Assembly: GCF_000234665.1 (NCBI RefSeq)
Contig: NC_018317.1
Location: forward strand, 343,285-407,284
Direction of reading: 5' to 3'
Source: Leishmania mexicana MHOM/GT/2001/U1103
Lineage: Eukaryota; Euglenozoa; Kinetoplastea; Trypanosomatida; Trypanosomatidae
DNA length: 64,000 bases
The position numbers and the translations under genes are program-made. This document shows positions 21,963 through 31,556 of the stretch, piece after piece. Below the pieces are notes generated by a model that was not told where the DNA came from, did no database searches, and saw only the letters and a list, made by a program, of their open reading frames with translations. Every line of letters starts with the position of its first letter. The first letter of the stretch is position 1.

Positions 21963-23241
21963 TGCTGGAAGAGGACTGGGAGGGACGAGGGGTACACGGC
22001 GCTGGGAGGAAGAGGGCCCAGTGCGGCGAAGCGCGACGAGCAAACACGCGCGAGGAGCAGAGCAACAACGAGAGAAAAGGGTGAGGTCGAGGAAGGGGGA
22101 GAGTGTGCCAGTGCGCAACGCCGTTCTACACACTCCTAGCGTCTTGAGAGCGGTACCTCGTGCCGATCCAAGGGGTTTGGGGGAGCTGCCGGACGGTGGT
22201 AGAGGGCAAAGCCATAACGAAGAGGGAGATGCGGTTGGGTAGCGCAGGCGCAGCCGCAACCACAGAAACCTCAATCGACGGGTATGGAGAAGAGATGACG
22301 CACCTTTGCTTCATCGCACTTCTCATGATCGCAACGGGAGCGCGAGGGGAGGGAGGGAGGGGGGGGGGGCGGTGCGATGTGTGATGTGCTTCAGTGCTTG
22401 TTCGTGGAGGGGACTCAGACACACACGTCACGGTCGCACTTCACCACGGTGGAGCGCGCGTCTGCACGGTTTATCCACCGCACCAGCACACCCCGCATCC
22501 GCCGGCAGCATCCAATCATCTGTGTGCTGCTGGACTGGCTTTACACTTCTTTTTTCTTCTGTACCATATCGACAAGGACGGCTGGCACTGCTTCTGCGCC
22601 TCCACTTCCCAGGTGACGCCGGCGACACTGATGAGGAGACACACACGCGAGAGATCGAAAGCGGGGCAGTGAGGGCGAGGGGAGGGGGAGTGCGGGGGAA
22701 TACGAAGACGAGCCGCCCGTTTCAGCCGCCCTGGTCTCACACACACTAGCACACGCCTCACACCCTCCACCTCCGCCTCCGTCTCTGCCTCTCTCACGGC
22801 CACACAGCTCCACCAGGACGCAGGACAATGTAGCTGCGGCGGCTGCACAACGGAACAGAGAAATAATATACAGCAATCACCACGACACACACGCACATAC
22901 AGGCAGACACAATGGACCCTTTCGGGTCCATCAACCAACAGTGAGAGCACACGATACGGTTGGAGCGGGAATCCGGCATGAGCCCCCTCCTCCCTCCGGC
23001 CCACGGCTCCACTCCCAAGAATTACGTAGTGCAGGAAAAGCAAAACACACACACAGAAAAGTAATGCGCTAGCACAAGAATACGTTCGCTTCCGCTGTCG
23101 ATAAGACGTTGCCATAAGTCGGCTATCAGCACACGTGCAGGCACACCCACCGACGTGGTGGTGGGTAGCACACCCACTGCGCTAGTGAACCGCACGACCT
23201 CGGCCAAGGACTTTTCCTGCCACTTGCCCCTCGCCTGTCTT
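21963..23241. other. Intergenic, 1.3 kb, between the RMD1-like gene and RPB10
   Basis: On the coding strand several CCTCCCAG-type acceptors lie within 60 bases upstream of the RPB10 ATG. A G-run region sits at 22350-22370, and a perfect 7-bp hairpin with a 4-base loop at 22914-22931 is in the expected 3' UTR of the RMD1-like gene. No gene seen. Confidence 0.6.
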
Positions 23242-25017
23242 TCACCGCCTGTACGACTGGAACCACGGCCGCACGTCGACCAGCAGCTCCAGCACGCCAA
23301 TCACAACCTCCATAAAGACCAGCCAAATCACAATCCACTCCAGTCGCGCGCCATGCCGCTGCGAGAAGTCCTCGGCCAACATGGACAAGATCTCGTTCGC
23401 CGCATCCAGCTTGTTGTCCAGCGCCTCGACCCGCTCACTAATCTCGTACTCCTCCTTGGTCGCCTGAAAGACCGGCTTCAGATACGAGTTCTCCCAGAAG
23501 AAGTCCGGCTCATCCAGCAAGTCAGAGCCGCTCTTCAGCATGAGTCGGTACGACAGCACCTCACCGCGCAGCTGCAGCAGACGCCGTTCCGTGATGCTGA
23601 CGGCGCCTTTCTCCCGCAGCTCGCGCGGCAGCGGTGAGCAGCTGTCAGTCAACTCCTGTACCTGCAGCTCGATGTAGTCGATCTTGGCAGACTGCGCAAG
23701 CGCGTGCGAAGCGCAGAGCATCAGCACGCTACCCGTCGCCAACTCGCCGCGCCTGTACGGGATGACGAAGTGGTCGAAACGCAGGCGCGCTTTGAAGTTG
23801 TCGTCCACCTCCAGCGTCTCGCGAGCGACGAGGTGGAAGGTGCACCACACCGGATAGTTTTCGTTCACGAGCTGCGTTGTGTAGCGGTTGGTCATGCAGT
23901 GGCTGATCGCGCTGTGTGGCAGCATGTAGTCGTTCTCCACGATCTTGAAGTACCGCTGATCGAAGCCCCACCAGACAACGGCGCCGTAGGGGAATACGAA
24001 GAGGTCAAAGTAATGCGTGGCACTGTTGTTTGAGCTCGGCGTCGCCGCGGCAGCTTCACCTCCTTCGCCAACCTGCGCAAGGGTGCAGTTTACGCCTGCC
24101 TTACTTCTCGTGTTGCTCCCCAACGCACCGTAGCCGTGAGAGGAGGCGGAGGCAGACTCGCCGAGGCGCTGGGAGGCAGCTGCGACGGTCCCCCGTTCGA
24201 GAAGCAGGGACGGTGGCGGGCTGCTGCTGACATCCTCGCCCTGCACGGCTACATCGCCGCTGCGCTGCGCCGTCAGTGCGTGACGCGCGCGTTGGGGCTC
24301 ACGTTGTCCTGCCGGCGCGTTCGCTCTGTCGCCGGTGTCCGCCTCGGCATTCACGAAGGACGGCTGCGCGAAGCGTACATGCAGGACGTCAAAGTCGAAC
24401 TTTGTGTAGTATCCCTGCGCACGGTAGTAGGCCTCCAGCTTGCCCAGGTGCAACTCGTCCGCAACGCAGATGTAGCCGACACGGCCGACGGGGCCCGGGA
24501 AGCTCGCCGCGTCCTCCAGGCCGCGCTGGCCTGGCTTGGTCCACGTTCCACCCGCACGGCGGCGTGACGTGAGAGCAGCGCTGCAGTTGGCGGTGGCGAG
24601 GCCGGAGTCCGACCGGTAGCCACTCGCGACGGCATTGCCACCGCCGCTGCGGAAGCTGTGGCGGCTGTTTGATCGATGCTGACGGTACCCAGCAAGTGGC
24701 GTTGATCGGACACGACCGCCTCGGACGCCACCACCGACGACGTCCACGTCACTCAGCGCCAGCAGCGCTGCCTCATCATCGCCGTCGAAATTGTCCTTTG
24801 GCGCCAGCAGCGGCCGCACGGTCTGCTGCTCCGCATCGTACTGGGCAATACGACTGCGCGCAAGCAGGTCAAGGAGATGCTGATACTGCTCCTCGCCCTC
24901 GACACCGAGGATAGAGGCAATTTGCGAGACGCGTAGCGTTGCGCAACGCCCCGAAGGGCGCAAGAGCTCCACGAGTTGCCTCTGCAGCTTGCTCGACGAC
25001 TCCGTTTCGCTGTCCAT
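23242..25017 (-). CDS. RMD1/RMND1 family protein (DUF155)
   Basis: 591 residues from ATG at 25017. The N-terminal third (LRPSGRCATLRVSQIASILGV) looks like a small helical domain, followed by a Ser/Gly/Arg-rich linker to about residue 330. From about 334 the DUF155 domain starts with YFDLFVFPYGAVVWWGF and continues with SAKIDYIELQVQ, ERRLLQLRGEVLSYR and DEPDFFWEN. A single hydrophobic helix (WIVIWLVFMEVVIGVLELLV) lies near the C terminus, as in other members. Fungal Rmd1/Rmd8 are linked to sporulation and human RMND1 is an inner mitochondrial membrane protein needed for mitochondrial translation. No mitochondrial presequence is obvious here, so location is open. Confidence 0.88.
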   Translation of the reverse strand: MDSETESSSKLQRQLVELLRPSGRCATLRVSQIASILGVEGEEQYQHLLDLLARSRIAQYDAEQQTVRPLLAPKDNFDGDDEAALLALSDVDVVGGGVRGGRVRSTPLAGYRQHRSNSRHSFRSGGGNAVASGYRSDSGLATANCSAALTSRRRAGGTWTKPGQRGLEDAASFPGPVGRVGYICVADELHLGKLEAYYRAQGYYTKFDFDVLHVRFAQPSFVNAEADTGDRANAPAGQREPQRARHALTAQRSGDVAVQGEDVSSSPPPSLLLERGTVAAASQRLGESASASSHGYGALGSNTRSKAGVNCTLAQVGEGGEAAAATPSSNNSATHYFDLFVFPYGAVVWWGFDQRYFKIVENDYMLPHSAISHCMTNRYTTQLVNENYPVWCTFHLVARETLEVDDNFKARLRFDHFVIPYRRGELATGSVLMLCASHALAQSAKIDYIELQVQELTDSCSPLPRELREKGAVSITERRLLQLRGEVLSYRLMLKSGSDLLDEPDFFWENSYLKPVFQATKEEYEISERVEALDNKLDAANEILSMLAEDFSQRHGARLEWIVIWLVFMEVVIGVLELLVDVRPWFQSYRR

Positions 25018-25801
25018 GATTGCGTAGTCACAGTGGTGCGTGTCTCGGTGTGTGAGGAGGCAGGGGAGGGGGGGGGGGAAGTGGTGGTGGTGTGTGTGTA
25101 TGGGAATAGCGAGCTCTGTAGTGCGAGTGCGATGCGCGTTCAAAGCAAAACGAGGAGCTCCACAGCAGACATATGTGGAGCAGAGCTGTCGGGAAGCGCT
25201 GATGCAGCAGGGCGATAAGTTGTGGCGTGGTGGTGGCGGTGAGAACAGGCAACAGAACAGTGAAGCACTGCAAGACGAGTGATTGGGGTGCTTCGACGCC
25301 GCGTGAGCGGCCAGCGGTGTGCGTGTGTGTGTGGGGGGGGAGGGAGAGAGCGTTGGCGGGGACGGCTTCCATAATCGATGGAGCGACGGGGTGATGGGAT
25401 GCAATAGATAGAGAGAGGGGAGGGTGGGGGCGAGACGGACACGGAGGGGGCGGGGGCACCAGTCAACAGAGAAAGAAGGTGTATACACCCGCAGAGCCTC
25501 CGCTGCACCTCTCTCTCTGGCTGGGGACGAGATGAACGGACGTCCAACCCACCTAAGGCAGAATCTGATGATTCGGGACGATGGCGCTGCAACACCGGCG
25601 TGCACACACGCGCACGCAAACCCAAGCGGACGCATCCGCGCGAGTGCGACGTGCAGAGGCACGAGTGTGTATCGTCTGCGTATGCGTGTGTAGCTCTGCA
25701 TGCGTGCCAGGTGTATGCCGTTACCACGGCTGTTGGTTTCTTCGCTTCAGTCGCTGACCTACATGTGCGGGTGCGGTATCCGTTTCCGTCTGCAGCAGCC
25801 T

Positions 25802-25841
<40 letters not shown>

Positions 25842-26042
25842 CGCACCTTGCTAGGGCGGACATCTACGGGAGGCACCGTGTAAAGACACTAACACGAACA
25901 CACGTTCAGGTGCGCATCTTGAGAAGCGGAAGAGGGGAAGACAAAGGTAGGGGCGGAGGTGGGCGGCAGAACGTGTCAAGCGCCACCTTGGCAGCCCTCC
26001 CCTCCCCCACCCCCGAGAACGCCAAGATGACTCTCCTGTGCG
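25018..26042. other. Intergenic, 1.0 kb, between the ABHD11-like gene and the RMD1-like gene
   Basis: Contains a purine/G run just upstream of the RMD1-like ATG (25062-25078, a pyrimidine tract on the coding strand) and a long TG tract at about 25807-25839. No gene seen. Confidence 0.6.
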
Positions 26043-27254
26043 TCACGGCTGTGAGATGAGGGACGCGATGAACGGCGCCACGGCGTCGGTGAACTCCTTC
26101 GGCTTCTCGTAATGCAGAAAATGACCTGCGCCGGCCACCTCCACCTGCGTTGCGTTGGAGAAGAAGCGCGAAATGCGCTGGCGGTGATCCGGCTCGTTGT
26201 AGGGCGACTGACCACCAAAGACGAACATGACAGGAAGCGTGCACAGCCGCGGCGCGGCAGCCGAGGACGCTTGCCCCGTCGTCGTTGCCGACGATGTGAA
26301 CCAGCTCGTGATGGATGGCTGGAAGCTGCCGTAGTCGCTGGCGAGGACCGGCAGATTGCACCTCCACTGCGCGGGCTTCGACTTGTCCTTGGAATCAAGC
26401 ACGATGTTCGTCGCCACAAAATCGCGCATTTCCTGCTCAGCCATGCCGACTCGAAGCAGCTCTGCCGCTGCGTCCTTGTAGCTGTGAATCTCGTCCAGTC
26501 GCACCTGCGTCATGCGCTCGAGCGCCTCCTTGACGTTGTCAGCGCCGCTGCGCTGTTCACCCAGCCGCATTGTTGGCGTCACGTCCACAATGATAGCACC
26601 AGCGACGCGGCCCAGCAGCGGGATGCGGGAAGCATTACCGCTGTCCGTTGATGGTGAGGAGGACGCACCCCGGTTATTGAAGAGCACTTCCGCGATGGGC
26701 TGCGAGGAAGCGAAGCCGAACGACTCGTTCACATGACGCATTCCATCGATGCACTGACGACGGTGCTCCGCCGGCCACGCCCCGTAGGACGGCGCCGAAC
26801 CCGCGTCGTCACAGTGATCAGCCCACGAGGTCAGCAGACGATCCTCGTTGGCGCGCCGCAACAGCATACCCATCACCGCCAAGCCGCCCATGCTGTGCCC
26901 AATCAGGATGGCGTTCCGTGTCGTACACGAGGCCGGGTCACGAAAGGTGTGGGCCAACTCCTGCTGTTCGCGCAGCACCAGCGCTTCGAGATCAGAGGCA
27001 AGCGCCGCGTTCGTGTGGTCACTGCTGTGCGCACTGCTGCCGTGGTTGCGCATGTCCACCGGGATCGCGCGACGGAGCTTGTCTTTGAGAGCAGGGTGCT
27101 CGACAAGGTGGCGCGAGGCGGTTGCCCAGTTGCTCGAATTGCCGAGGAGACCGTGGGCCACGTACAGCTGACTCGCCGCCGTTGGACACACCGTCTTGGC
27201 GCTGAACACCTTCTGCGCCAATTTTATCGGGCGCACGTTGGCCCCCCGCTGCAT
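26043..27254 (-). CDS. Alpha/beta hydrolase, ABHD11-like
   Basis: 403 residues from ATG at 27254. The fold markers are in order: HGLLGNSSNW oxyanion segment (residues 34-43), DMRNHGSS (67-74), the nucleophile elbow GHSMGG with Ser121, an IIVDVTP strand, and the catalytic His378 in GAGHFLHYEKP. The acidic member is probably in the segment after MFVFGG (near QSPYNEPD). The HGL-GSS-NW and D-RNHG-S patterns are typical of the ABHD11/YbfF branch, whose animal member is mitochondrial. Compared with the usual 255-315 residues there is about 90 residues of extra sequence between the elbow and the VDVTP strand. The substrate is not predictable. Confidence 0.88.
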   Translation of the reverse strand: MQRGANVRPIKLAQKVFSAKTVCPTAASQLYVAHGLLGNSSNWATASRHLVEHPALKDKLRRAIPVDMRNHGSSAHSSDHTNAALASDLEALVLREQQELAHTFRDPASCTTRNAILIGHSMGGLAVMGMLLRRANEDRLLTSWADHCDDAGSAPSYGAWPAEHRRQCIDGMRHVNESFGFASSQPIAEVLFNNRGASSSPSTDSGNASRIPLLGRVAGAIIVDVTPTMRLGEQRSGADNVKEALERMTQVRLDEIHSYKDAAAELLRVGMAEQEMRDFVATNIVLDSKDKSKPAQWRCNLPVLASDYGSFQPSITSWFTSSATTTGQASSAAAPRLCTLPVMFVFGGQSPYNEPDHRQRISRFFSNATQVEVAGAGHFLHYEKPKEFTDAVAPFIASLISQP

Positions 27255-28505
27255 TGTTGAGGGATGTGTGTGCGCGCGTGTGTGTGTATGTCATGGACAC
27301 TTCCTCACCCCGCCAGCGTGAGAAGGAGAGAGAGAGACAAGAGGAGGGCCAAGGTGTAGAGGAGTGAGCAAGGGCCGTGCCACCAGCAGGCGCGCACGCA
27401 TGGCCCGGCGATCCAAAATACAGAGAGACGTGTGCGACCCTGCCGCTTAACACTGAGCCGCATGCCTCACAGTGACGGTATGGCGGCACGGTATGCATAC
27501 GTTTTCGGGTTGGTGCGCACGAAACTGCCCGGGCACCCAACCTTCCACGGCTTTCCTGTCTTGCCTGGGCGGGGACGTGGGCAGAGGTTGAATGAAATGG
27601 GATCGACTCCGACACACTCACGACCGTGCGGAGATGGCCCGAGCAGGAATTCGAGCGGCAACGTGAGTGAGCTGCAATGGCACGGGGGAGCCCAATGGAG
27701 GGAGACGGGGAGGGGGTGGTGGGGGCTTGAAGGCAGATGGGACACCGGAGCAGAGGGCCCTCGGCGGACGTCTGCATTCACTGCCCAAGGCGAGCCTTCA
27801 CCGCAGTCTGCGTGCGTCGTCGCTGCCATCGTGTACGTCACGGAAATGGACAGGCACCGCAACCAGAATTTCCTCCCGAGCGCAGGGAGGGGGATTTGGG
27901 GGAGGAGGGGGAAGGGTGAAAAGAAAACGGGGCAGCTGAGGTGTCCTTGTGTGGTGGTATGTGCGCACGCCTGTGCATGCGTGCGCGCATCCAGATCCAG
28001 AAAGGGAAAGACAGACCCAGAGGAGGAGGAAGGCAGGAGCGAAGGTGGGGAAAAAAAGGATAGAGACGGGGAGGGGCCTGCGACTGAGCCGAGGCAGCGC
28101 AGACATGTGCGCGGAGGCGCAGGGCAACGTGCACAAGTCGGCGAGGTGGCGCCTTTTTCTCGCCCTCCCGCTTTCCTTCGGGCCTCTCCGCAGATCGCCA
28201 ACCTGAAGATGGCTGACAACCAAGCAAACACCCCCCTCCTCCTCCCCCAACACACACACAAACACACACAACGCACACATGCACACAGAGAGGGCGACTG
28301 AATCAGGCGACAATGCCCAGAGGGCCAGGAAGAGAAAGAAAGAGGCGGGGAGACGTGCAGCAATGTGCACAGCTATGGGGCAGAGCGCATGCTAGCCCCC
28401 TCCTCCCCTCTTCACGCGCACGCATGCAGCGGTCTGCAGCGGTCCGCGGCCCACCTGTACGAGTGCCATCGCGTGTCCTCCGTCGTTTGCTTCTTATTCA
28501 TCCCA
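27255..28505. other. Intergenic, 1.25 kb, between the patatin-like and ABHD11-like genes
   Basis: Holds copy 1 of the 208-base dispersed repeat (27696-27903) and a CA tract (28250-28272). The remainder is GC-rich without a supported gene. Confidence 0.65.
27696..27903. repeat. 208-base dispersed direct repeat, copy 1
   Basis: Matches 58102-58309 in the same orientation. Reading both copies through, I see two mismatches (CCCAAGGCG versus CCCAAAGCG, and GGCACCG versus GGCCCCG) and no gap, about 99% identity. Sequence outside the block is unrelated. It is G/A-rich at both ends and mixed-sequence inside. It lies in the expected 3' UTR of the patatin-like gene. It does not resemble the two SIDER-like segments. 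Confidence 0.9.
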
Positions 28506-29468
28506 TCACAGCTCAAACCGCTCAGACGCGTTCTTGCCGCCGAAGAGGTTGGCGCGCAGATTGCGGAAGTTAAAGTCGTCGCTCGGCGACCGGTCTGCCT
28601 TGGCGAAGTAGTACGGGTCCTCCTCCCACCGCTCGTACCGACGTGCGTCGTTGTAGCCCACGTCGTACGCCTCCAGCAGTTCATCCTTGCGCACGTCACC
28701 GCCCACCAGCGGAGCGAAGGCCATGAGCACCTGCTTGGGAAAGGAGAAATGGGTGTTGCCAACGTACCCGTGGCGACCAAACATAATGTTGTGTCGTGCT
28801 TGGTTCTTGTTGTAGCGGTAGCCAGCGTAGCCGTGGATGTAAACGTGCCGACAGTACTGGTCGACCTCGCTACTGAGCGACATCATCGTGCCGCGCAGCA
28901 CGTTGTCGGCGCCCCGAAACACACACGGCTTCTGCGTGTTTGGCGCAGTCGCCGCGATGATGTTCTGCGCCAGGTCATCGAAGTCGGTCCACTCCGCAAT
29001 GTGGTGACCAAAGTAGATGTTCTCCTTGGCCTGTGTCATGTATCCCGGGTCCTTGTTTGAAAAGCCGACCGTCAAGGCGAGGCGGCCCTTCACCAAGTCG
29101 ACGGCGTTCCTTGGAAGGAGTTCATTGATGCCGGCTGCCATCGTCGCGATCCGCCTCTCTTCGTCTGTGACAATAAACCTGTTGTTTACAATGAAGTCGC
29201 GGACGCGCTCGAGATGGACGGCCCGCGGCCCACACGCCAGCGCCACCGCCGGCAGCACTCCAGACCCCGCGCCTAGCAGGAAGCTGTTGGCCAGGAGCTC
29301 CTTCTTCTCTTGCTGCAGGTAAAGAGCAACGCCGAGTGCGTACGTGACGAGGAAGCCGCAGCCACCAAAGCTCAGCACCGCCTTTGGCACCGGCTTGCCC
29401 ACCTCGAGCAGCTGCGGCGTCTTGGCACGCACCTTCTTTGCCCACTCCCGCGGATCGGTGGGCGGCAT
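28506..29468 (-). CDS. Patatin-like protein with altered nucleophile motif
   Basis: 320 residues from ATG at 29468; an upstream extension in the same frame begins with TTG and is probably leader. The N-terminal part follows the PNPLA pattern: VLSFGGCGFL (residues 31-40, glycine-rich oxyanion loop), YALGVALYLQ, then GAGSGVLPAVALACG (66-80) where patatins have GXSXG followed by small residues. The nucleophile position reads Gly68 and the serine has shifted to Ser69. I see no clear Asp-Gly-Gly/Ala partner later. Members of this family hydrolyse acyl esters of phospholipids or triglycerides; this one may be inactive or use another chemistry. The C-terminal 200 residues are rich in Tyr, Arg and Asn and unassigned. 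Confidence 0.7.
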   Translation of the reverse strand: MPPTDPREWAKKVRAKTPQLLEVGKPVPKAVLSFGGCGFLVTYALGVALYLQQEKKELLANSFLLGAGSGVLPAVALACGPRAVHLERVRDFIVNNRFIVTDEERRIATMAAGINELLPRNAVDLVKGRLALTVGFSNKDPGYMTQAKENIYFGHHIAEWTDFDDLAQNIIAATAPNTQKPCVFRGADNVLRGTMMSLSSEVDQYCRHVYIHGYAGYRYNKNQARHNIMFGRHGYVGNTHFSFPKQVLMAFAPLVGGDVRKDELLEAYDVGYNDARRYERWEEDPYYFAKADRSPSDDFNFRNLRANLFGGKNASERFEL

Positions 29469-30205
29469 TTTCTTTTTCTCCTCTACGAGAGGAGGAGCCG
29501 GCGGATGTTGCCTGACGTGCGCGCACTCGGATCCGTGTCCTCGCAACGCCGACGCGTATGCAGAGCCCTGCTAGGACAAGTCCGTGGAGGAGAGAGGAGA
29601 AAGGGGGGGGGCAGAGTTCGTGTGCAGCAAGAGATCAGGCTGGGACCACGCTCACACACACACACACACACACGTGTGCGTACGCGGTACGCTTGCAGAC
29701 CAAGAGCGAGAGAGAGACGTAGGGGCCCTCCGGTGATGTGCGTTGTCTTTCGATTCTTGTTTCTGAGAAGTGTTGCCATTTTTATCGCAATCATTGCGTT
29801 CCCCAGCATCTGCGGAGGAGGTGACGTGCTCGCGCTCGTCGAATGTCCTGCGCAGCTCGCACCTGTACATCTGTGTAAGGGCGCCCGTGAGCGCCTGTGC
29901 ATGCCAATCCTCGCGTGACCGCACGACGAAGTGCTGTGCACCTGCGCGCATGACACTTGTCACAGTGAGGCAAATAACGAAAAAGGAAAGCTGGCGTCAC
30001 CTCCGTCTCTCGTCACGCGCGCACGTCCGGGGGCTCACGAGGAAGACGCGAAGGGTGACGGGAGAGGGAAGCCATCATGAAAGGGATCAAAGAAAAGAGA
30101 AAGGGACGGTGGAGACCGGTAAGGGGGAGGGCTGCCTCCCTTCCCCTCCCCCGTGCACCGCATATACCGCTGACATCGTTTCCATCGTCACCGCTGCCGT
30201 CAACA
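29469..30205. other. Intergenic, 0.7 kb, between the EF-hand and patatin-like genes
   Basis: A pyrimidine tract on the coding strand (complement of about 29590-29612) followed by AG near 29569 is a candidate spliced-leader acceptor for the patatin-like gene, giving a leader of about 100 bases. A CA tract lies at 29652-29673. No gene seen. Confidence 0.6.
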
Positions 30206-30814
30206 TCACACCGTTACGGTATCCACAAACTCGTAGTAGTTCACTCGCCCCGTATTGTTCGGGTCGATGGCCGCCATGAGGCGATCGATCTCTTCCTTAT
30301 CGAGTTTCTTCGACCCGTACGTCGCCAGGGCGTGGGCCAGGACACTAGTTGACACAAAACCTTCTGGCATGTCAGGGGACTCGAAGAGCTGAAAGGCATT
30401 GCGCAGCTGCTTGGCGGTGTACTCGGACTGTACGCGGCGCGCCATCATGGTGGCAAACTGTGGGAAAGTCACCATGCGCGCCGATGCTGCCGCGGTCGTC
30501 GTTTCGGAGGACGCATTGATGTCGCTACGGGAGTTGTTCACGACGCTACCGTTGTGGGGTACTGCGGCGGCGATGAAGGAGGACGGCAGCGGCAAGGACG
30601 ACGCCGAAGGGGACCCGGCACTCACCTTCGTGGCGGACGGCAAGCTGCATGTCTCCTCAAACACCTCCTCTAGTTCCTGCTCGGTTGGTTTCAGGTGCAG
30701 CGCTGCCATGAGCTTGCGCAGCTCCTGGAGCGAGATGAGGCCGGACTGGTCGGAGTCGATGAGGTCGAAAATCTCCTTCAGTTCCTCCTGCTCCGCCTCG
30801 GAGAGCTTCTGCAT
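30206..30814 (-). CDS. EF-hand protein, calmodulin/centrin-like
   Basis: 202 residues from ATG at 30814. Hand 1 is canonical (loop D20-x-D-x-S-G-x-I to E31). Hand 2 appears split: its first helix (about 45-55) is followed by a Ser/Thr/Ala-rich insertion of roughly 58 residues before MVTFPQFATMM. Hand 3 (about 146-157, ESPDMPEGFV) lacks most ligands. Hand 4 is canonical (D184-x-N-x-T-G-x-V to E195). So it likely binds two calcium ions, one per lobe. The helix order and spacing resemble centrin and calmodulin, and the partner and location are unknown. The normal length of the family is about 150-180 residues; the excess is the insertion. Confidence 0.85.
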   Translation of the reverse strand: MQKLSEAEQEELKEIFDLIDSDQSGLISLQELRKLMAALHLKPTEQELEEVFEETCSLPSATKVSAGSPSASSLPLPSSFIAAAVPHNGSVVNNSRSDINASSETTTAAASARMVTFPQFATMMARRVQSEYTAKQLRNAFQLFESPDMPEGFVSTSVLAHALATYGSKKLDKEEIDRLMAAIDPNNTGRVNYYEFVDTVTV

Positions 30815-31404
30815 TGCGGCGCCGCTGCACGTGTGTGGGCGGAGGAGAGAGAGGGGAGCGAGGGAATGATGGGATGGGATGAGATGGGATTTGGGGAGGA
30901 GGGGGGGGGGAGACGTGGCCAACGGGATGGCGAAGAGAAGCGCACGTCTGCTTCTGCTGTCGAGGGCAAAGAGGCGTCCACTTGAAAAAGAGCGGGTGAG
31001 GGAGGGAGGGGAGAATCCTAGTCGAGCGTGCATGTGACGGCGGTGGCGGTGGCAGGGCGTGGCGGGCGACGGGGAGGGGGGGGGGAGTACGGTTAGAAGC
31101 GAGGGAAGCGTTGGGGCATCATGTATGCTACGCACATGCACGCACTCAGGCGCCCGTGCATGGAGACAGAAGCTCCTCCGCCGGTGCGGGTCTGAACTTG
31201 CTTTCTCGTGGCCTTTCCAGCGCCATCGGAGACACTCGATCACTGTTCGATTCTACTTCTCCTCAGCTGTTCTTGTCGTCTCGCCCCCTCTCTTCCCTCT
31301 CCCACCTGGTCAGCGACAACTGCGGCATGCATTTTTTCTTCCGCTCCGTTTCCTCGCTTCGTCTTACCCGGTTTCGTGTGTGTGTGTGTGTGTGCACGCT
31401 TAGT

Positions 31405-31453
<49 letters not shown>

Positions 31454-31556
31454 GTGTATAGGCAGCAGAAGCAGAAAAAATGGGTGATCGTCGCTTCACG
31501 CTGCTGGCAGAGGCCCGCGGCGCCCCTCTTCTCTCTCCCACCACACTACGCGCGCG
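30815..31556. other. Intergenic, 0.7 kb, between the p32-like and EF-hand genes
   Basis: G-rich run at 30897-30912 (a pyrimidine tract on the coding strand before the EF-hand gene), another near 31072-31086, a TG tract (31376-31393) and a long CA tract (31405-31451). No gene seen. Confidence 0.6.
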
